A stretch of DNA of 64,000 nucleotides, from the NCBI GenBank assembly GCA_902799745.1, contig CADCBQ010000005.1:1-64000 (forward strand), written 5' to 3'. The stretch comes from Fibrobacter succinogenes. GTDB lineage: Bacteria > Fibrobacterota > Fibrobacteria > Fibrobacterales > Fibrobacteraceae. The notes below the pieces were generated by a model. That model saw nothing but the letters and a program-made list of their open reading frames with translations, was not told where the DNA came from and made no database searches. A program made the position numbers and the translations under genes. The stretch's first letter is position 1. Each line of letters begins with the position of its first letter. Below are positions 35,777 to 43,737 of this stretch, in pieces.

Positions 35777-36460
35777 ATGTCTAACACCCATTACATATTC
35801 CTGGAGTCTCTGCAGAACACTTACCAGGCGGGCGGCGTGGTCATGCTCCCGATCCTCTTGGCAGGCGTTATCGGATTCTACTTCCTGTTTTCGAGCTGGT
35901 TCCGCATCGGGAGTGACTTCTTCCGCGCCGACATTCACAGGGTCATCAAGCGTATGCGTCTTGACTTGAACGGTGGTAACGAAGAATACGAAAAGAATGC
36001 TGAACCCCCGAGCGTCGAAAAGGCGTTGCGCAGGCTTCGCAAGCGTGGCGGACTTTTGGGTCGCGAGCTGAGCTATGCCATCGATGTGGCGAAGGAAAAC
36101 CCTGAAGGATTCCGCGACTACATGCAAGTGCGTCTCGCCAAGACGGTGCGCTACATGGAGCAAGGAAACCACATTGTGTCTGTGATGGCCTCGGCCGCAC
36201 CGCTCCTGGGTTTGCTTGGTACCGTGACGGGCATGGTCTCGACCTTCGAAGTGATTACGCTTTACGGAAACCAGAACCCGGTGCTCATGGCCGATGGCAT
36301 TTCCGAAGCGTTGATCTCGACGCAGAGTGGCTTGCTTGTGGCATTCCCGCTCACGCTTTTGAAACAGCGCCTGGATGAACGTGTTGAAATTTTGCGCCAG
36401 AAGATGGAACTCGGCGCGACTGTGATTGAAAACTATTTTGTGGAAAAGGCTGAAGGCTAG
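35777..36460 (+). CDS. exbB: ExbB proton channel subunit
   Basis: 227 aa, second MotA/TolQ/ExbB protein of the operon. N-terminal transmembrane helix (GGVVMLPILLAGVIGFYFLF), a charged cytoplasmic loop and two C-terminal helices with SAAPLLGLLGTVTGM and EALISTQSGLLVAFPLTLL, the conserved channel-lining motifs. Six bases separate it from the TtpC-like gene. Works with ExbD to energise TonB. Confidence 0.92.
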   Translation: MSNTHYIFLESLQNTYQAGGVVMLPILLAGVIGFYFLFSSWFRIGSDFFRADIHRVIKRMRLDLNGGNEEYEKNAEPPSVEKALRRLRKRGGLLGRELSYAIDVAKENPEGFRDYMQVRLAKTVRYMEQGNHIVSVMASAAPLLGLLGTVTGMVSTFEVITLYGNQNPVLMADGISEALISTQSGLLVAFPLTLLKQRLDERVEILRQKMELGATVIENYFVEKAEG

Positions 36461-36462
36461 TT

Positions 36463-36867
36463 ATGGAATTCAATTTGCCGAGAAGAAAGCAGAAAGACAT
36501 GGGCATCGAAATGGGCCCGCTGATGGATATCGTGTTCATCTTGCTCATTTTCTTTGTGGTGACGTCTTCGTTTACGCGTGAAACGGGTGTGGATGTGACT
36601 AAGCCGCAGGCACAGTCTGCAAGCCAACTCGAAAAAGAGAACTTGCTGATTGCCATTACGCGCGAAGGCACGATTCACATGAACGAACGCCAGGTGGACT
36701 TGGCAAGTTTGCAGGATATCTTGAAGCAGTCGCTTGCAAAAGCTCCGGATCGTGAAGCGGTGGTGATTGCCGATAAGGGCGCTGAAACGGGCGTGTTGGT
36801 GCAGGTGATTGACATGTGCAACTTGGCCGGAGTGAAAAAGGTTTCGATTGCCGCTCAAGCGGAGTGA
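36463..36867 (+). CDS. exbD: ExbD/TolR subunit
   Basis: 134 aa. A single transmembrane helix (MGPLMDIVFILLIFFVVTSSF) holds the essential proton-carrying Asp of the MDIVFI motif. The rest is a small periplasmic domain with the pattern ITREGTIHMNERQVDLASL. Its start is 2 bases behind the exbB stop. Confidence 0.93.
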   Translation: MEFNLPRRKQKDMGIEMGPLMDIVFILLIFFVVTSSFTRETGVDVTKPQAQSASQLEKENLLIAITREGTIHMNERQVDLASLQDILKQSLAKAPDREAVVIADKGAETGVLVQVIDMCNLAGVKKVSIAAQAE

Positions 36868-36874
36868 CACGTAG

Positions 36875-36910
36875 TGTCATCCTGAGCAAGCGTAGCGCGT
36901 CGAAGGATCT
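36875..36910. repeat. REP-like element (TGTCATCCTGAGC type) inside the TonB operon
   Basis: TGTCATCCTGAGC ... CGAAGGATCT, with ATCCT and AGGAT forming the arms. It lies in the exbD-tonB spacer. The TGTCAT-CCTGAGC form is a common intergenic palindrome in Fibrobacter and other genomes as I recall it. Confidence 0.55.
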
Positions 36911-36921
36911 AGGGCTTTGTA

Positions 36922-37569
36922 ATGTTTAGATTGTTAAAGAAATTATTTAAGCGTTTTAGCATTTTGCTTGCGGCGATTCTCGCGAGTATGCTTCTCGTGT
37001 TCTCGGTGACGATGGCGAACTTGTTCCTGACGGGCAAAGTATTTCACGAAAAGAAATACAACAAGACCGAAATCGCGATCAAGAAAGTTGACGAAGTCGA
37101 GAAAAAAGTCGAAAAGAAAAAGCCCGCACGCAAGCCGAATCGCATGAAATCGAATTCTCGCTCGCCCAAGGCTGGCCCGCGTTTTGCAATGAGCTTGGGT
37201 GCCGCTTCGGGTAACGGCGGCGCTGCGGTAAGCCGTGACTTGGTGGCCGATTTCCGCGGCGGTGCGCTCTCGACTGAAAAGGGCGATGTTGACAAGAAAC
37301 CTGAAAGCCGTAGCATGGCAAATTTCCAGGTGCCGCCCAAAATTCGTGACAACGAAATTGATGCGACGCTTCGCTTGAGTTTTTGCGTGGATGTAAGCGG
37401 TAAGGCTTACGATATCAAGGTTCTAGAAGAATCTCCTGCCGGTTCTGGCCTTGCGCAGGCAGGTCGTGAGGCTCTTGGTCGCATGACATTTACCCCTGCC
37501 GAAAAGGCGGGCAAGGCAGTGCCTTTCTGTGGTATGGAACAACCGTTCGAAGTGAAGTTTAGGGACTAG
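36922..37569 (+). CDS. tonB: TonB energy transducer
   Basis: 215 aa. N-terminal membrane anchor (FSILLAAILASMLLVFSVTM), a Lys/Glu/Pro-rich spacer (VEKKVEKKKPARKP) and a C-terminal TonB-like domain with LRLSFCVDVSGKAYDIKVLEESP and the closing FEVKF strand. It carries force from the ExbB/ExbD/TtpC complex to outer-membrane transporters. The proline content of the spacer is low for TonB. Upstream AGGG at 8 bases serves as RBS, just behind a REP-like element. Confidence 0.85.
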   Translation: MFRLLKKLFKRFSILLAAILASMLLVFSVTMANLFLTGKVFHEKKYNKTEIAIKKVDEVEKKVEKKKPARKPNRMKSNSRSPKAGPRFAMSLGAASGNGGAAVSRDLVADFRGGALSTEKGDVDKKPESRSMANFQVPPKIRDNEIDATLRLSFCVDVSGKAYDIKVLEESPAGSGLAQAGREALGRMTFTPAEKAGKAVPFCGMEQPFEVKFRD

Positions 37570-37572
37570 GTC

Positions 37573-38604
37573 ATGATTTATCGCTCATTACTCATCGCTG
37601 TCGCTGTTTTCGCTTCGCTCTCTTTTGCAGCGCAGTCTTCTTACGATCTGATGGAACGCGCGAATGCCCTTTACCGCGACGGAAAATTCAAGCAGGCGAT
37701 TACGCTTTACCGCAAGGCTGAATCTCGCGGCGCGGACCCCGTCGCCACCAGTTTCAACATCGCGAATAGCTATTACCAGCTGGAAAACTTGCCCGAAGCC
37801 GCCGCCACTTACCGCAAGGCGATTGACTTTTCGAATGGTGCGTTTTCGCCTGCGCTCTTCAACATGGCGAGCGTGTATTTTAGACTCAAACAGTATCCGG
37901 AATGCGTGGCGGCGTATCACCGCGCGTTGAAACTGGAACCGGAAAATGTTTCCGGTTGGCTTTACTTAGGCGAAGCCTACAGTAAAACCGGCGACGCGGT
38001 CGGCGCCCTGCGGGCTATTGAAAAAGCTTACCAGCTCGACAAAGAAGACATCAGCATCGTGTACCAGCTTTCCGAAGCGAACATCTCGCTCAACGATTTT
38101 GAACGCGCCGTGACCGTGATTCGCGAAGGCTATGCCGCCCACCCCGAAGAAATCGACTTCTTGGTTTACCTGGGAGACGTTTACCGCTTGAACAAACAGT
38201 ACGAGGAAAGCGCCGCTGCCTACCGCGAAGCGCTGGGGGTACGCCCTGATGATCCGGCGACCATGTACAAACTTGCTGACGTTCTCGCCGAAGACAACAA
38301 ACCCTTTGTCGCGATGGATGTGCTCAATAACCTCACGCAAATCAAACCTGATTTTAGCGATGCTGCCATCTTCCTCGGAAACCTGGCTTACGACGCCAAG
38401 TTCCTCGACCGCGCCGAATCCGCTTACGAGCTCGCTGCCAAACAGGGCAATACCGAAGCTGTTTTTGGCTTCAAGAACATGGCCTACGACGCCCATGCCC
38501 AAAAGCGTGACGACGAAGCCTTGCGCCTGTTGCGTGCCGCCCAGAGCTACTTCCCAGACGATGTCACCTTGCAGGCTGATATTCTCGAGTTCGAAAAGAA
38601 ATAA
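37573..38604 (+). CDS. Exported tetratricopeptide-repeat protein of the TonB operon
   Basis: 343 aa. Signal peptide (LLIAVAVFASLSFAAQ), then about eight TPR units from residue 25 to the end (for example ALYRDGKFKQAITLYRKAE, and ALKLEPENVSGWLYLGEAY). Last gene of the six-gene cluster, 3 bases behind tonB. A TPR protein ends TtpC-type TonB clusters elsewhere, where it is thought to be a periplasmic scaffold. Confidence 0.87.
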   Translation: MIYRSLLIAVAVFASLSFAAQSSYDLMERANALYRDGKFKQAITLYRKAESRGADPVATSFNIANSYYQLENLPEAAATYRKAIDFSNGAFSPALFNMASVYFRLKQYPECVAAYHRALKLEPENVSGWLYLGEAYSKTGDAVGALRAIEKAYQLDKEDISIVYQLSEANISLNDFERAVTVIREGYAAHPEEIDFLVYLGDVYRLNKQYEESAAAYREALGVRPDDPATMYKLADVLAEDNKPFVAMDVLNNLTQIKPDFSDAAIFLGNLAYDAKFLDRAESAYELAAKQGNTEAVFGFKNMAYDAHAQKRDDEALRLLRAAQSYFPDDVTLQADILEFEKK

Positions 38605-38608
38605 TTAA

Positions 38609-38636
38609 TTGAAACCGAGAAATTCTTTTTTATATT
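38609..38636 (+). promoter_or_regulatory. Promoter of the metallo-beta-lactamase-fold gene
   Basis: TTGAAA (38609-38614), 16-base spacer, TATATT (38631-38636). About 14 bases of leader with an AGGAG RBS follow before ATG 38657. Confidence 0.7.
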
Positions 38637-38656
38637 CACTCTAAACAGGAGTCCTT

Positions 38657-39568
38657 ATGAAAAAGCATTTTCTCCCTCTCATTGCCATTGTGGCATCTTT
38701 CGCCGTATTCGGCTGCAGCGACACCAAGACCCCCGCTACTGAAAAAACGGCGGAGCCTGCCAAACCCGCTACGGAACCGGCAGAAAATGCGGCCCCTGCA
38801 GAAACCGCGAATGTCGTTCAGGTGGCTAAAACAATCAAGCTCGCGAATGGCGCAAGCGTGACCTGGATCCAGGACAATCAGGGTGAAAAACTGAACCCGC
38901 GCAGTCTCTTTAGCGACGCAAGCGATTCCCTGTTTGCAAGTTTGAACTTGCCCGACGGCATTCCCGCCTCGGTGAGCACGTTCCTACTGCAGATCGATGG
39001 CAAGAATATCTTGTTTGATGCGGGCCTCGGCGCATTCGGCGGCCAGACTTTGGATCGCCTCGCCGCTTTAGACGTAACTCCTGACAAAATCGATTTGATT
39101 TACTTGACGCATTTTCACGTGGACCACATTGCTGGCATGGTTGCAAAAGATTCTGCCGGCAAAGACGTGAAGGTTTTCAACAACGCTACGGTATACGCAG
39201 GCAAAGTGGAATATGACGCCTGGATGAACGATATCCCGAAAAACGACTTGCAGAAAGCCGTCATGGGAATCTACAAGGATAAGCTCCATTTGTTCGCTTT
39301 CGGCGACAGCTTGCCGCATGGTGTACTCGCGCTCGATGCCGTGGGCCATACTCCTGGCCACACCGCCTTCCAGATTTCGAACCTACTCGTGATTGGTGAC
39401 TTGATGCACGGTTACGCCTTGCAGAAGGATCATCCTGAAATCAATTCCAATTATGACATGGACAAGGAAAAGTCCATCGAAAGCCGCAAGCGTCTAATGC
39501 AATACGCCCGCGACAACAAGCTCACCATGGCCGGTATGCACTTGCCGCCTCCGGGATTTGCAGAATAG
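38657..39568 (+). CDS. Metallo-beta-lactamase-fold hydrolase, lipoprotein
   Basis: 303 aa. Lipobox VFGC then a Pro/Ala/Glu/Thr-rich linker (residues 20-60). The MBL core has the THFHVDH motif (near residue 150; HxHxDH metal site), an earlier ILFDAGLG strand, GHTPGHTAF (third His) and VIGDLMH (bridging Asp). The layout with an alanine-rich linker and VSTFLLQ is like quorum-quenching lactonase relatives and other exported MBL proteins. The substrate cannot be assigned. AGGAG RBS before the ATG. Confidence 0.87.
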   Translation: MKKHFLPLIAIVASFAVFGCSDTKTPATEKTAEPAKPATEPAENAAPAETANVVQVAKTIKLANGASVTWIQDNQGEKLNPRSLFSDASDSLFASLNLPDGIPASVSTFLLQIDGKNILFDAGLGAFGGQTLDRLAALDVTPDKIDLIYLTHFHVDHIAGMVAKDSAGKDVKVFNNATVYAGKVEYDAWMNDIPKNDLQKAVMGIYKDKLHLFAFGDSLPHGVLALDAVGHTPGHTAFQISNLLVIGDLMHGYALQKDHPEINSNYDMDKEKSIESRKRLMQYARDNKLTMAGMHLPPPGFAE

Positions 39569-39591
39569 CTCCGCACAAATGAGGATTTTCT

Positions 39592-40767
39592 ATGGAATGG
39601 AATGCCGAAACAAAAGAACGGATTGAATCTCGCTTGAACGAAAAGGAAAACTCGCTTGCTGCTTACGCTTGCAAGTCTGCGCAGGCGATTCGTTTTCACG
39701 AGGCTCCTGAAGATCTCCGTCCGAACTTTTTTCACGATGCGGACAAAATTATCCATTCCTATTGCTATAGCCGCTACATCGACAAGACGCAGGTTTTTTA
39801 CCTAGTCGAAAACGACCACATTACGCACCGCGTGCTTCACGTGCAGCTGGTGGCGAAAATCGCAAGAACCATCGGGCGATTCTTGAACTTGAATGAAGAC
39901 CTGATCGAAGCGATTTCGTTGGGGCACGATGTGGGCCACACACCATTTGGCCACGACGGCGAAAGAATCATTTCTGCCTTTCTGCAAGAACAGGGCGCTG
40001 GCATTTTTGAACATAACGTTCAAAGTTTCCGCTTATTCCATGATCTCGAAGCTTACGGAAAAGGCCTGAACCTTACTGCGCAAGTTCTCGACGGAATCAT
40101 TTGCCACAATGGTGAAATCCTGCAGAACAGTTACGGCTGCGACCGCAACAAGACTCCCGAAAAAATGCTGACGGAATACCGCGAAAGTCTTCTGGGAACT
40201 TTTAAGTCGAAAGACATGGTCCCGATGACGCTTGAAGGCTGTGTCATGCGTATCTCGGATGTGATTGCATACGTTGGCCGCGACATCGAAGACGCAATCA
40301 TCTTGAAGTTGGTGGAACGTGAAAGCCTGCCCCGCGAAGTCACGGAAGTGCTTGGCGATAAGAATAGCACCATCGTTGACACGCTGATTAAGGATTTGGT
40401 AAACAACAGCATCGACAAGGAAATGTTAAGTTTCTCGCCGGAAGTTTTTGACGCGTTGAATCGTCTGAAAGATTGGAACTATAAGAACATTTACCAGAAC
40501 CCGAAAAAGTCGACGCAAGACGAGAAAATCAAGACGATGTTCCGAGCCGTTCTGGCAGAATGCCTCGAAGAACTCGGCTCCGGCAAAAAAGTCACCGGAA
40601 TCAATCACTGGTTCAATTCCATGAGCGCCGAATATAAAGAGTCGACTCCCAAGCCGCGTGTTATCGCCGACTATGTCTCCGGCATGACCGATGACTACCT
40701 GATGAACGCCTACAAGAAAATCGTCATTCCCAAGTCGTTCGGGATCAGCTTTGCTGAAAAATCATAG
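39592..40767 (+). CDS. dgt: dGTP triphosphohydrolase-like protein (HD domain)
   Basis: 391 aa, dGTPase family. The HD-domain ligands are visible: HITHRVLHV (first His), SLGHDVGHTPFGHDGE (HD pair) and later MRISDVIAYVGRD (final Asp). These enzymes split dGTP or other dNTPs into nucleoside and triphosphate and tune dNTP pools; some act against phage. Starts 23 bases behind the MBL gene, so probably co-transcribed with it. Substrate specificity is inferred. Confidence 0.88.
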   Translation: MEWNAETKERIESRLNEKENSLAAYACKSAQAIRFHEAPEDLRPNFFHDADKIIHSYCYSRYIDKTQVFYLVENDHITHRVLHVQLVAKIARTIGRFLNLNEDLIEAISLGHDVGHTPFGHDGERIISAFLQEQGAGIFEHNVQSFRLFHDLEAYGKGLNLTAQVLDGIICHNGEILQNSYGCDRNKTPEKMLTEYRESLLGTFKSKDMVPMTLEGCVMRISDVIAYVGRDIEDAIILKLVERESLPREVTEVLGDKNSTIVDTLIKDLVNNSIDKEMLSFSPEVFDALNRLKDWNYKNIYQNPKKSTQDEKIKTMFRAVLAECLEELGSGKKVTGINHWFNSMSAEYKESTPKPRVIADYVSGMTDDYLMNAYKKIVIPKSFGISFAEKS

Positions 40768-40772
40768 ATTTT

Positions 40773-40787
40773 TGTCATTTTATGACA
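40773..40787. promoter_or_regulatory. Palindromic operator candidate TGTCAT-TTT-ATGACA
   Basis: Perfect 6-bp inverted repeat with a 3-base centre, placed 25 bases upstream of a TATATT box that serves the gene at 40834. It also lies just behind the dgt stop. Confidence 0.5.
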
Positions 40788-40833
40788 TATAATTGAATCT
40801 ATATTTATAGGTGGCTCTAGAAAGGAGGCTCCT

Positions 40834-41904
40834 ATGCAGACATATAACGAAAATAGGGACTTGAAATACTGCCGCTATTATCATGGCGAACAGCAGGATC
40901 CGTATAGGGAATCGTTCAAGGGGCGCGCCTGGATGGCGGAACAGTTGGCGTGCGAACGCGCTTCGGAATCTGCGGGGGACTTCTTGTCGTTCGTGGCGGC
41001 GCATATCAGCAAATGGGAACCTTATGGCTATGAACCGGATGTCGCTCGCTATATAGTCTTCTTTGATTATTGCTCCTTAAAAGAAAAAATTGAAATTGCA
41101 AGGGACTTTGCAATCGGGGATGCTCTTCAATTCAAGAAGCCGCGTGGCCGGACTATTTTTGAAAGTCATTCAGATGCTGGGTTCTATACTCCCGATACAA
41201 TCGATGTGGGCGTTTTACTTTATTACGATGGAAGCGTCTACATTAAAAATGTTTCGCTAAATCCTTGCATTCAGGCTTATTTTTATGTAGGGAAATACAA
41301 AGAAACTGCCGATGTGGTCAAGAAACTGATAACTGAAAACTGGGAGCGTATTTCTGCGTTGCCCTCAAAGTATGATGATATCGTTTGCGATGCCGGCTTT
41401 TTGCACTATAAGTTTTTGAGCAAATATTTTAAGGGCATGATTTATGGGGGCTCAAATGAATCAAAGGCGGTCGAGGATTTTCATAATCAGGTCCTCAATA
41501 TTTTCTATAGGATGAATGCGCCTTCTTACGCTTGGCTCGATGTTACGACCGATGCAGATACTTTCGTTGAACAATGGGGAATGTTGTTAGATGAAATTGA
41601 TGCTGATGAATCCCGTGCAAAGGTTTACGATTTTATCGAAAGTGAACGATTTGCCGAAGACTGTCGAAATCTGGGCTTTGAAATGGATTGTTTTGAAAGC
41701 TTAACGAAGCATTGCAATCGTGATTCTGAAAATACTTCAGGCAACTCGTATAAAGAATTGTTTGCTGTTTGCACGGATTATCATGCTTTAGGTAATTCAA
41801 TTTTTAGCCAGTGGCGTTATTACAACCACTGGGCAGATGATGTAAAAGCGGAATTTGATGTTGAATGGTTCAGGCTTGCATTTAAGCGGCTGTTAGAGTT
41901 GTAA
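40834..41904 (+). CDS. Hypothetical protein, first accessory gene
   Basis: 356 aa, soluble, no signal peptide, no motif I recognise. It is acidic and rich in aromatic residues (Tyr, Phe, Trp throughout, for example YYHGEQQDPYRESF and FSQWRYYNHWADD). A strong RBS (AAAGGAGG) precedes the ATG. The first ~80 codons use G+C-rich codons like the chromosome; the rest is A+T richer. It is followed by a 54-codon gene with its own RBS. Function unknown. Confidence 0.6.
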   Translation: MQTYNENRDLKYCRYYHGEQQDPYRESFKGRAWMAEQLACERASESAGDFLSFVAAHISKWEPYGYEPDVARYIVFFDYCSLKEKIEIARDFAIGDALQFKKPRGRTIFESHSDAGFYTPDTIDVGVLLYYDGSVYIKNVSLNPCIQAYFYVGKYKETADVVKKLITENWERISALPSKYDDIVCDAGFLHYKFLSKYFKGMIYGGSNESKAVEDFHNQVLNIFYRMNAPSYAWLDVTTDADTFVEQWGMLLDEIDADESRAKVYDFIESERFAEDCRNLGFEMDCFESLTKHCNRDSENTSGNSYKELFAVCTDYHALGNSIFSQWRYYNHWADDVKAEFDVEWFRLAFKRLLEL

Positions 41905-41924
41905 AATGTTAAAAAGGAGCGAAT

Positions 41925-42089
41925 ATGACACTCGAAGAAAAAGTAAAGGAACTGTATAACGAACTGAAACCCAAGTGCCAAGCCGAGGGCTTGAACCTGA
42001 ATTGGGAAATTCATAAAGCCTTAAGGCGATTCCGCAAGGAACATCCCGATCTGGACGATCAGTGGGCCAGAGAGGCGGAAGGGTTGTAG
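41925..42089 (+). CDS. Small acidic/basic helical protein, 54 aa
   Basis: ATG 41925 with an AAAAAGGAG RBS 5-6 bases upstream, ending at TAG 42087. The product begins MTLEEKVKELYNELKPKC and continues through NLNWEIHKALRRFRKEHPDL to WAREAEGL; it is helical and highly charged. It lies 20 bases behind the preceding gene and was probably translated with it. Not long enough for a family assignment. Confidence 0.6.
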   Translation: MTLEEKVKELYNELKPKCQAEGLNLNWEIHKALRRFRKEHPDLDDQWAREAEGL

Positions 42090-42145
42090 ACCGTTTGAAA
42101 AAGGGGAACGCCTTCCCCTCGCTTCAGCCCCGCCCCACCCATATT

Positions 42146-42172
42146 GTCATGCCCGACTTGGTCGGGCGTCTC
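42146..42172. repeat. REP-like palindrome (TGTCATGCCCGAC type)
   Basis: GCCCGAC (42151-42157) and GTCGGGC (42161-42167) pair perfectly around a TTG loop, preceded by TGTCAT and followed by GTCTCC. It starts like the element at 36875. Confidence 0.65.
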
Positions 42173-42230
42173 CTATTAAACCCATCCCAGCGGGTCTTCC
42201 GCTACCCTTTCTAGCGGGGCCTCAGACGTT

Positions 42231-42266
42231 AAGGTCGCGTTTTGCGGCCTTATAATTTTGCTTTTT
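42231..42266 (+). terminator. Rho-independent terminator
   Basis: AAGGTCGC-GTTT-GCGGCCTT stem (8 bp, one T-G pair), followed by T-rich sequence. It probably ends the transcript of the 40834-42089 genes. Confidence 0.6.
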
Positions 42267-42293
42267 CTAAAGTCTACTCTGCAAAAAATAAGG

Positions 42294-42322
42294 ATGCTGA
42301 TCTCATCAGCGATTGTTTTTTT
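42294..42322 (+). terminator. Second terminator-like hairpin
   Basis: GCTGAT-CTC-ATCAGC stem with flanking AT pairs and a seven-T run. Confidence 0.6.
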
Positions 42323-42371
42323 ATGCTCATTTTAATGAGTCTTTTAACAGATCTGTTTTATGCGTCTTTAG

Positions 42372-42394
42372 TTGTCGCGTATGCATAATATATT
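42372..42394 (+). promoter_or_regulatory. TTGTCGCG/TATATT promoter element, copy 1
   Basis: TTGTCGCG at 42372-42379; TATATT at 42389-42394, 11 bases after TTGTCG. Preceded by TTTTATGCGTC. Serves the gene at 42419. Confidence 0.55.
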
Positions 42395-42418
42395 TATAGG
42401 CGAATAAAGGAGTTCGTT

Positions 42419-42967
42419 ATGTTCGAAAATAAGATGACTGACGATTTTGAGGCGTTTGCCAAAGAGGAATTGAACAAAGCATTCCGCTATTACAATTACG
42501 TGCGCGAATTTTATGGCTACCTGTTTGATTCGCTGGACCTAGTTTTCGAAGATGACTACAACGAATTTGACCCGGCATATGCCCCAGCCGAGAAGGAGTT
42601 CCCGCCAGCTGAGGGAGTTGACGAGTTGTCGCGGGCCATTCGCGCTTATGAAACTATGCAGACGATTGTCGCGATTCTTGACAAGGATAGCGTAGAAAAG
42701 GCTGCGCGAAATCGGGGAATGTTGCAAGATACCCACAAGTTTGCGCTTACGAGTATTGGGGAGTATTTTCCTACGACAACCCTATGGCGTGAATTTGAAG
42801 AACCTGCGCAAAAACTGCTTGCTAAATATGCCGATGACGCACATAGTGCGATTATGTTAATGGAGCCGCTTTCGCTGGAATCTGCAATTCACAAAATTTT
42901 CACGGAACAGAAGGAATGTCTCGAAAAATTTTTGCCGCAGAAAATTGAAGAACTGAAAAAATCGTAG
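42419..42967 (+). CDS. Hypothetical protein, 182 aa
   Basis: Soluble helical protein, acidic overall, without signal peptide or recognised motif. It begins MFENKMTDDFEAFAKEELNK and has a Pro/Glu/Ala-rich turn (YAPAEKEFPPAEG) near residue 55. RBS AAAGGAG precedes the ATG. The following gene starts 22 bases downstream, so the two are probably one unit driven by the TTGTCGCG element. Function unknown. Confidence 0.6.
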   Translation: MFENKMTDDFEAFAKEELNKAFRYYNYVREFYGYLFDSLDLVFEDDYNEFDPAYAPAEKEFPPAEGVDELSRAIRAYETMQTIVAILDKDSVEKAARNRGMLQDTHKFALTSIGEYFPTTTLWREFEEPAQKLLAKYADDAHSAIMLMEPLSLESAIHKIFTEQKECLEKFLPQKIEELKKS

Positions 42968-42989
42968 CTAAAATTAAGGAATAATTCTT

Positions 42990-43625
42990 ATGAAATACGA
43001 AGAACGCAGAAGCCAGGAATATGTCGACTATATAATGGAAGGTTTGATTAAGGACGATCGTTGGATCAAGGAGCGAAGGAAATGCTTGCGTGAGGATGAG
43101 CACCATCAAAACATGCAACTGTTGGCGCGGAAAGTCCTGGCCAATGCCCGCTTTGAACACAGTAAGGAAAATATTGATAAGCTGTTGCTACTAAACAAGC
43201 GGCTCCATGAACTGCAGGATGAATGTGCGAAAGTCACCTTCGATATGTACAAGGACATGATGGCTCTCATGGCGCAAGGAAAGTCGTATTACAAGACCTT
43301 TTACATTGAGACGTATATTGTATATGAATCAGAAGAAGATTGGGAAGGTGAGGTTTCTGGCCTTTGCGATTCTTATGCAAAGGCGAATCGTTTTGAAGTT
43401 GGCTTAAGCGACGCTCCCGGCAGGGAACCTGCCGATTACAAGGAGTTGAACGCTTTTCACGAGGAACTGAGCTGGAACATTGAATGTCTTGATCTGCCTG
43501 AATTCAAGGACGAATATATCTGCTTTGCGATGCACAAGTTCTTTGCCGATGGCGATTACTCCCTCGAAGATGCCATGCGCATGAAACTGGAGGATTTTCA
43601 TATTTATACAGAAATTCATATATAA
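42990..43625 (+). CDS. Hypothetical protein, 211 aa
   Basis: Soluble, highly charged helical protein, without recognised motif (MKYEERRSQEYVDYIM start, then KERRKCLREDEHHQNMQ). The C-terminal half contains paired acidic stretches (ESEEDWEGE). It is the second gene of the unit beginning at 42419. RBS AAGGAA 8-9 bases upstream. No function can be proposed from sequence. Confidence 0.6.
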   Translation: MKYEERRSQEYVDYIMEGLIKDDRWIKERRKCLREDEHHQNMQLLARKVLANARFEHSKENIDKLLLLNKRLHELQDECAKVTFDMYKDMMALMAQGKSYYKTFYIETYIVYESEEDWEGEVSGLCDSYAKANRFEVGLSDAPGREPADYKELNAFHEELSWNIECLDLPEFKDEYICFAMHKFFADGDYSLEDAMRMKLEDFHIYTEIHI

Positions 43626-43737
43626 TTTTTTTATAAATTATTCCTTTTCTTGTTTTTGGAACTATATTTAAAAGAAAAAGAGTATTTACTTTTGTCCTCC
43701 AAACAAAATTCCATAGGCGTAAATGAAGGGGATTGTT

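Larger units (their letters stand above)
42090..42418. other. Hairpin-rich spacer without genes
   Basis: This 330-base gap holds AAGGGGAA-CGCC-TTCCCC (42101-42118), a REP-like element (42146), CCGCTA / TAGCGG (42199-42217), two terminators (42231 and 42294), CTCATT-TT-AATGAG (42326-42339) and a promoter element (42372). I see no coding frame. Confidence 0.7.

Noticed and set aside
42090..42418. A transposon remnant in the hairpin-rich spacer
   Set aside because: No terminal repeats, no transposase fragment and no target duplication are visible.
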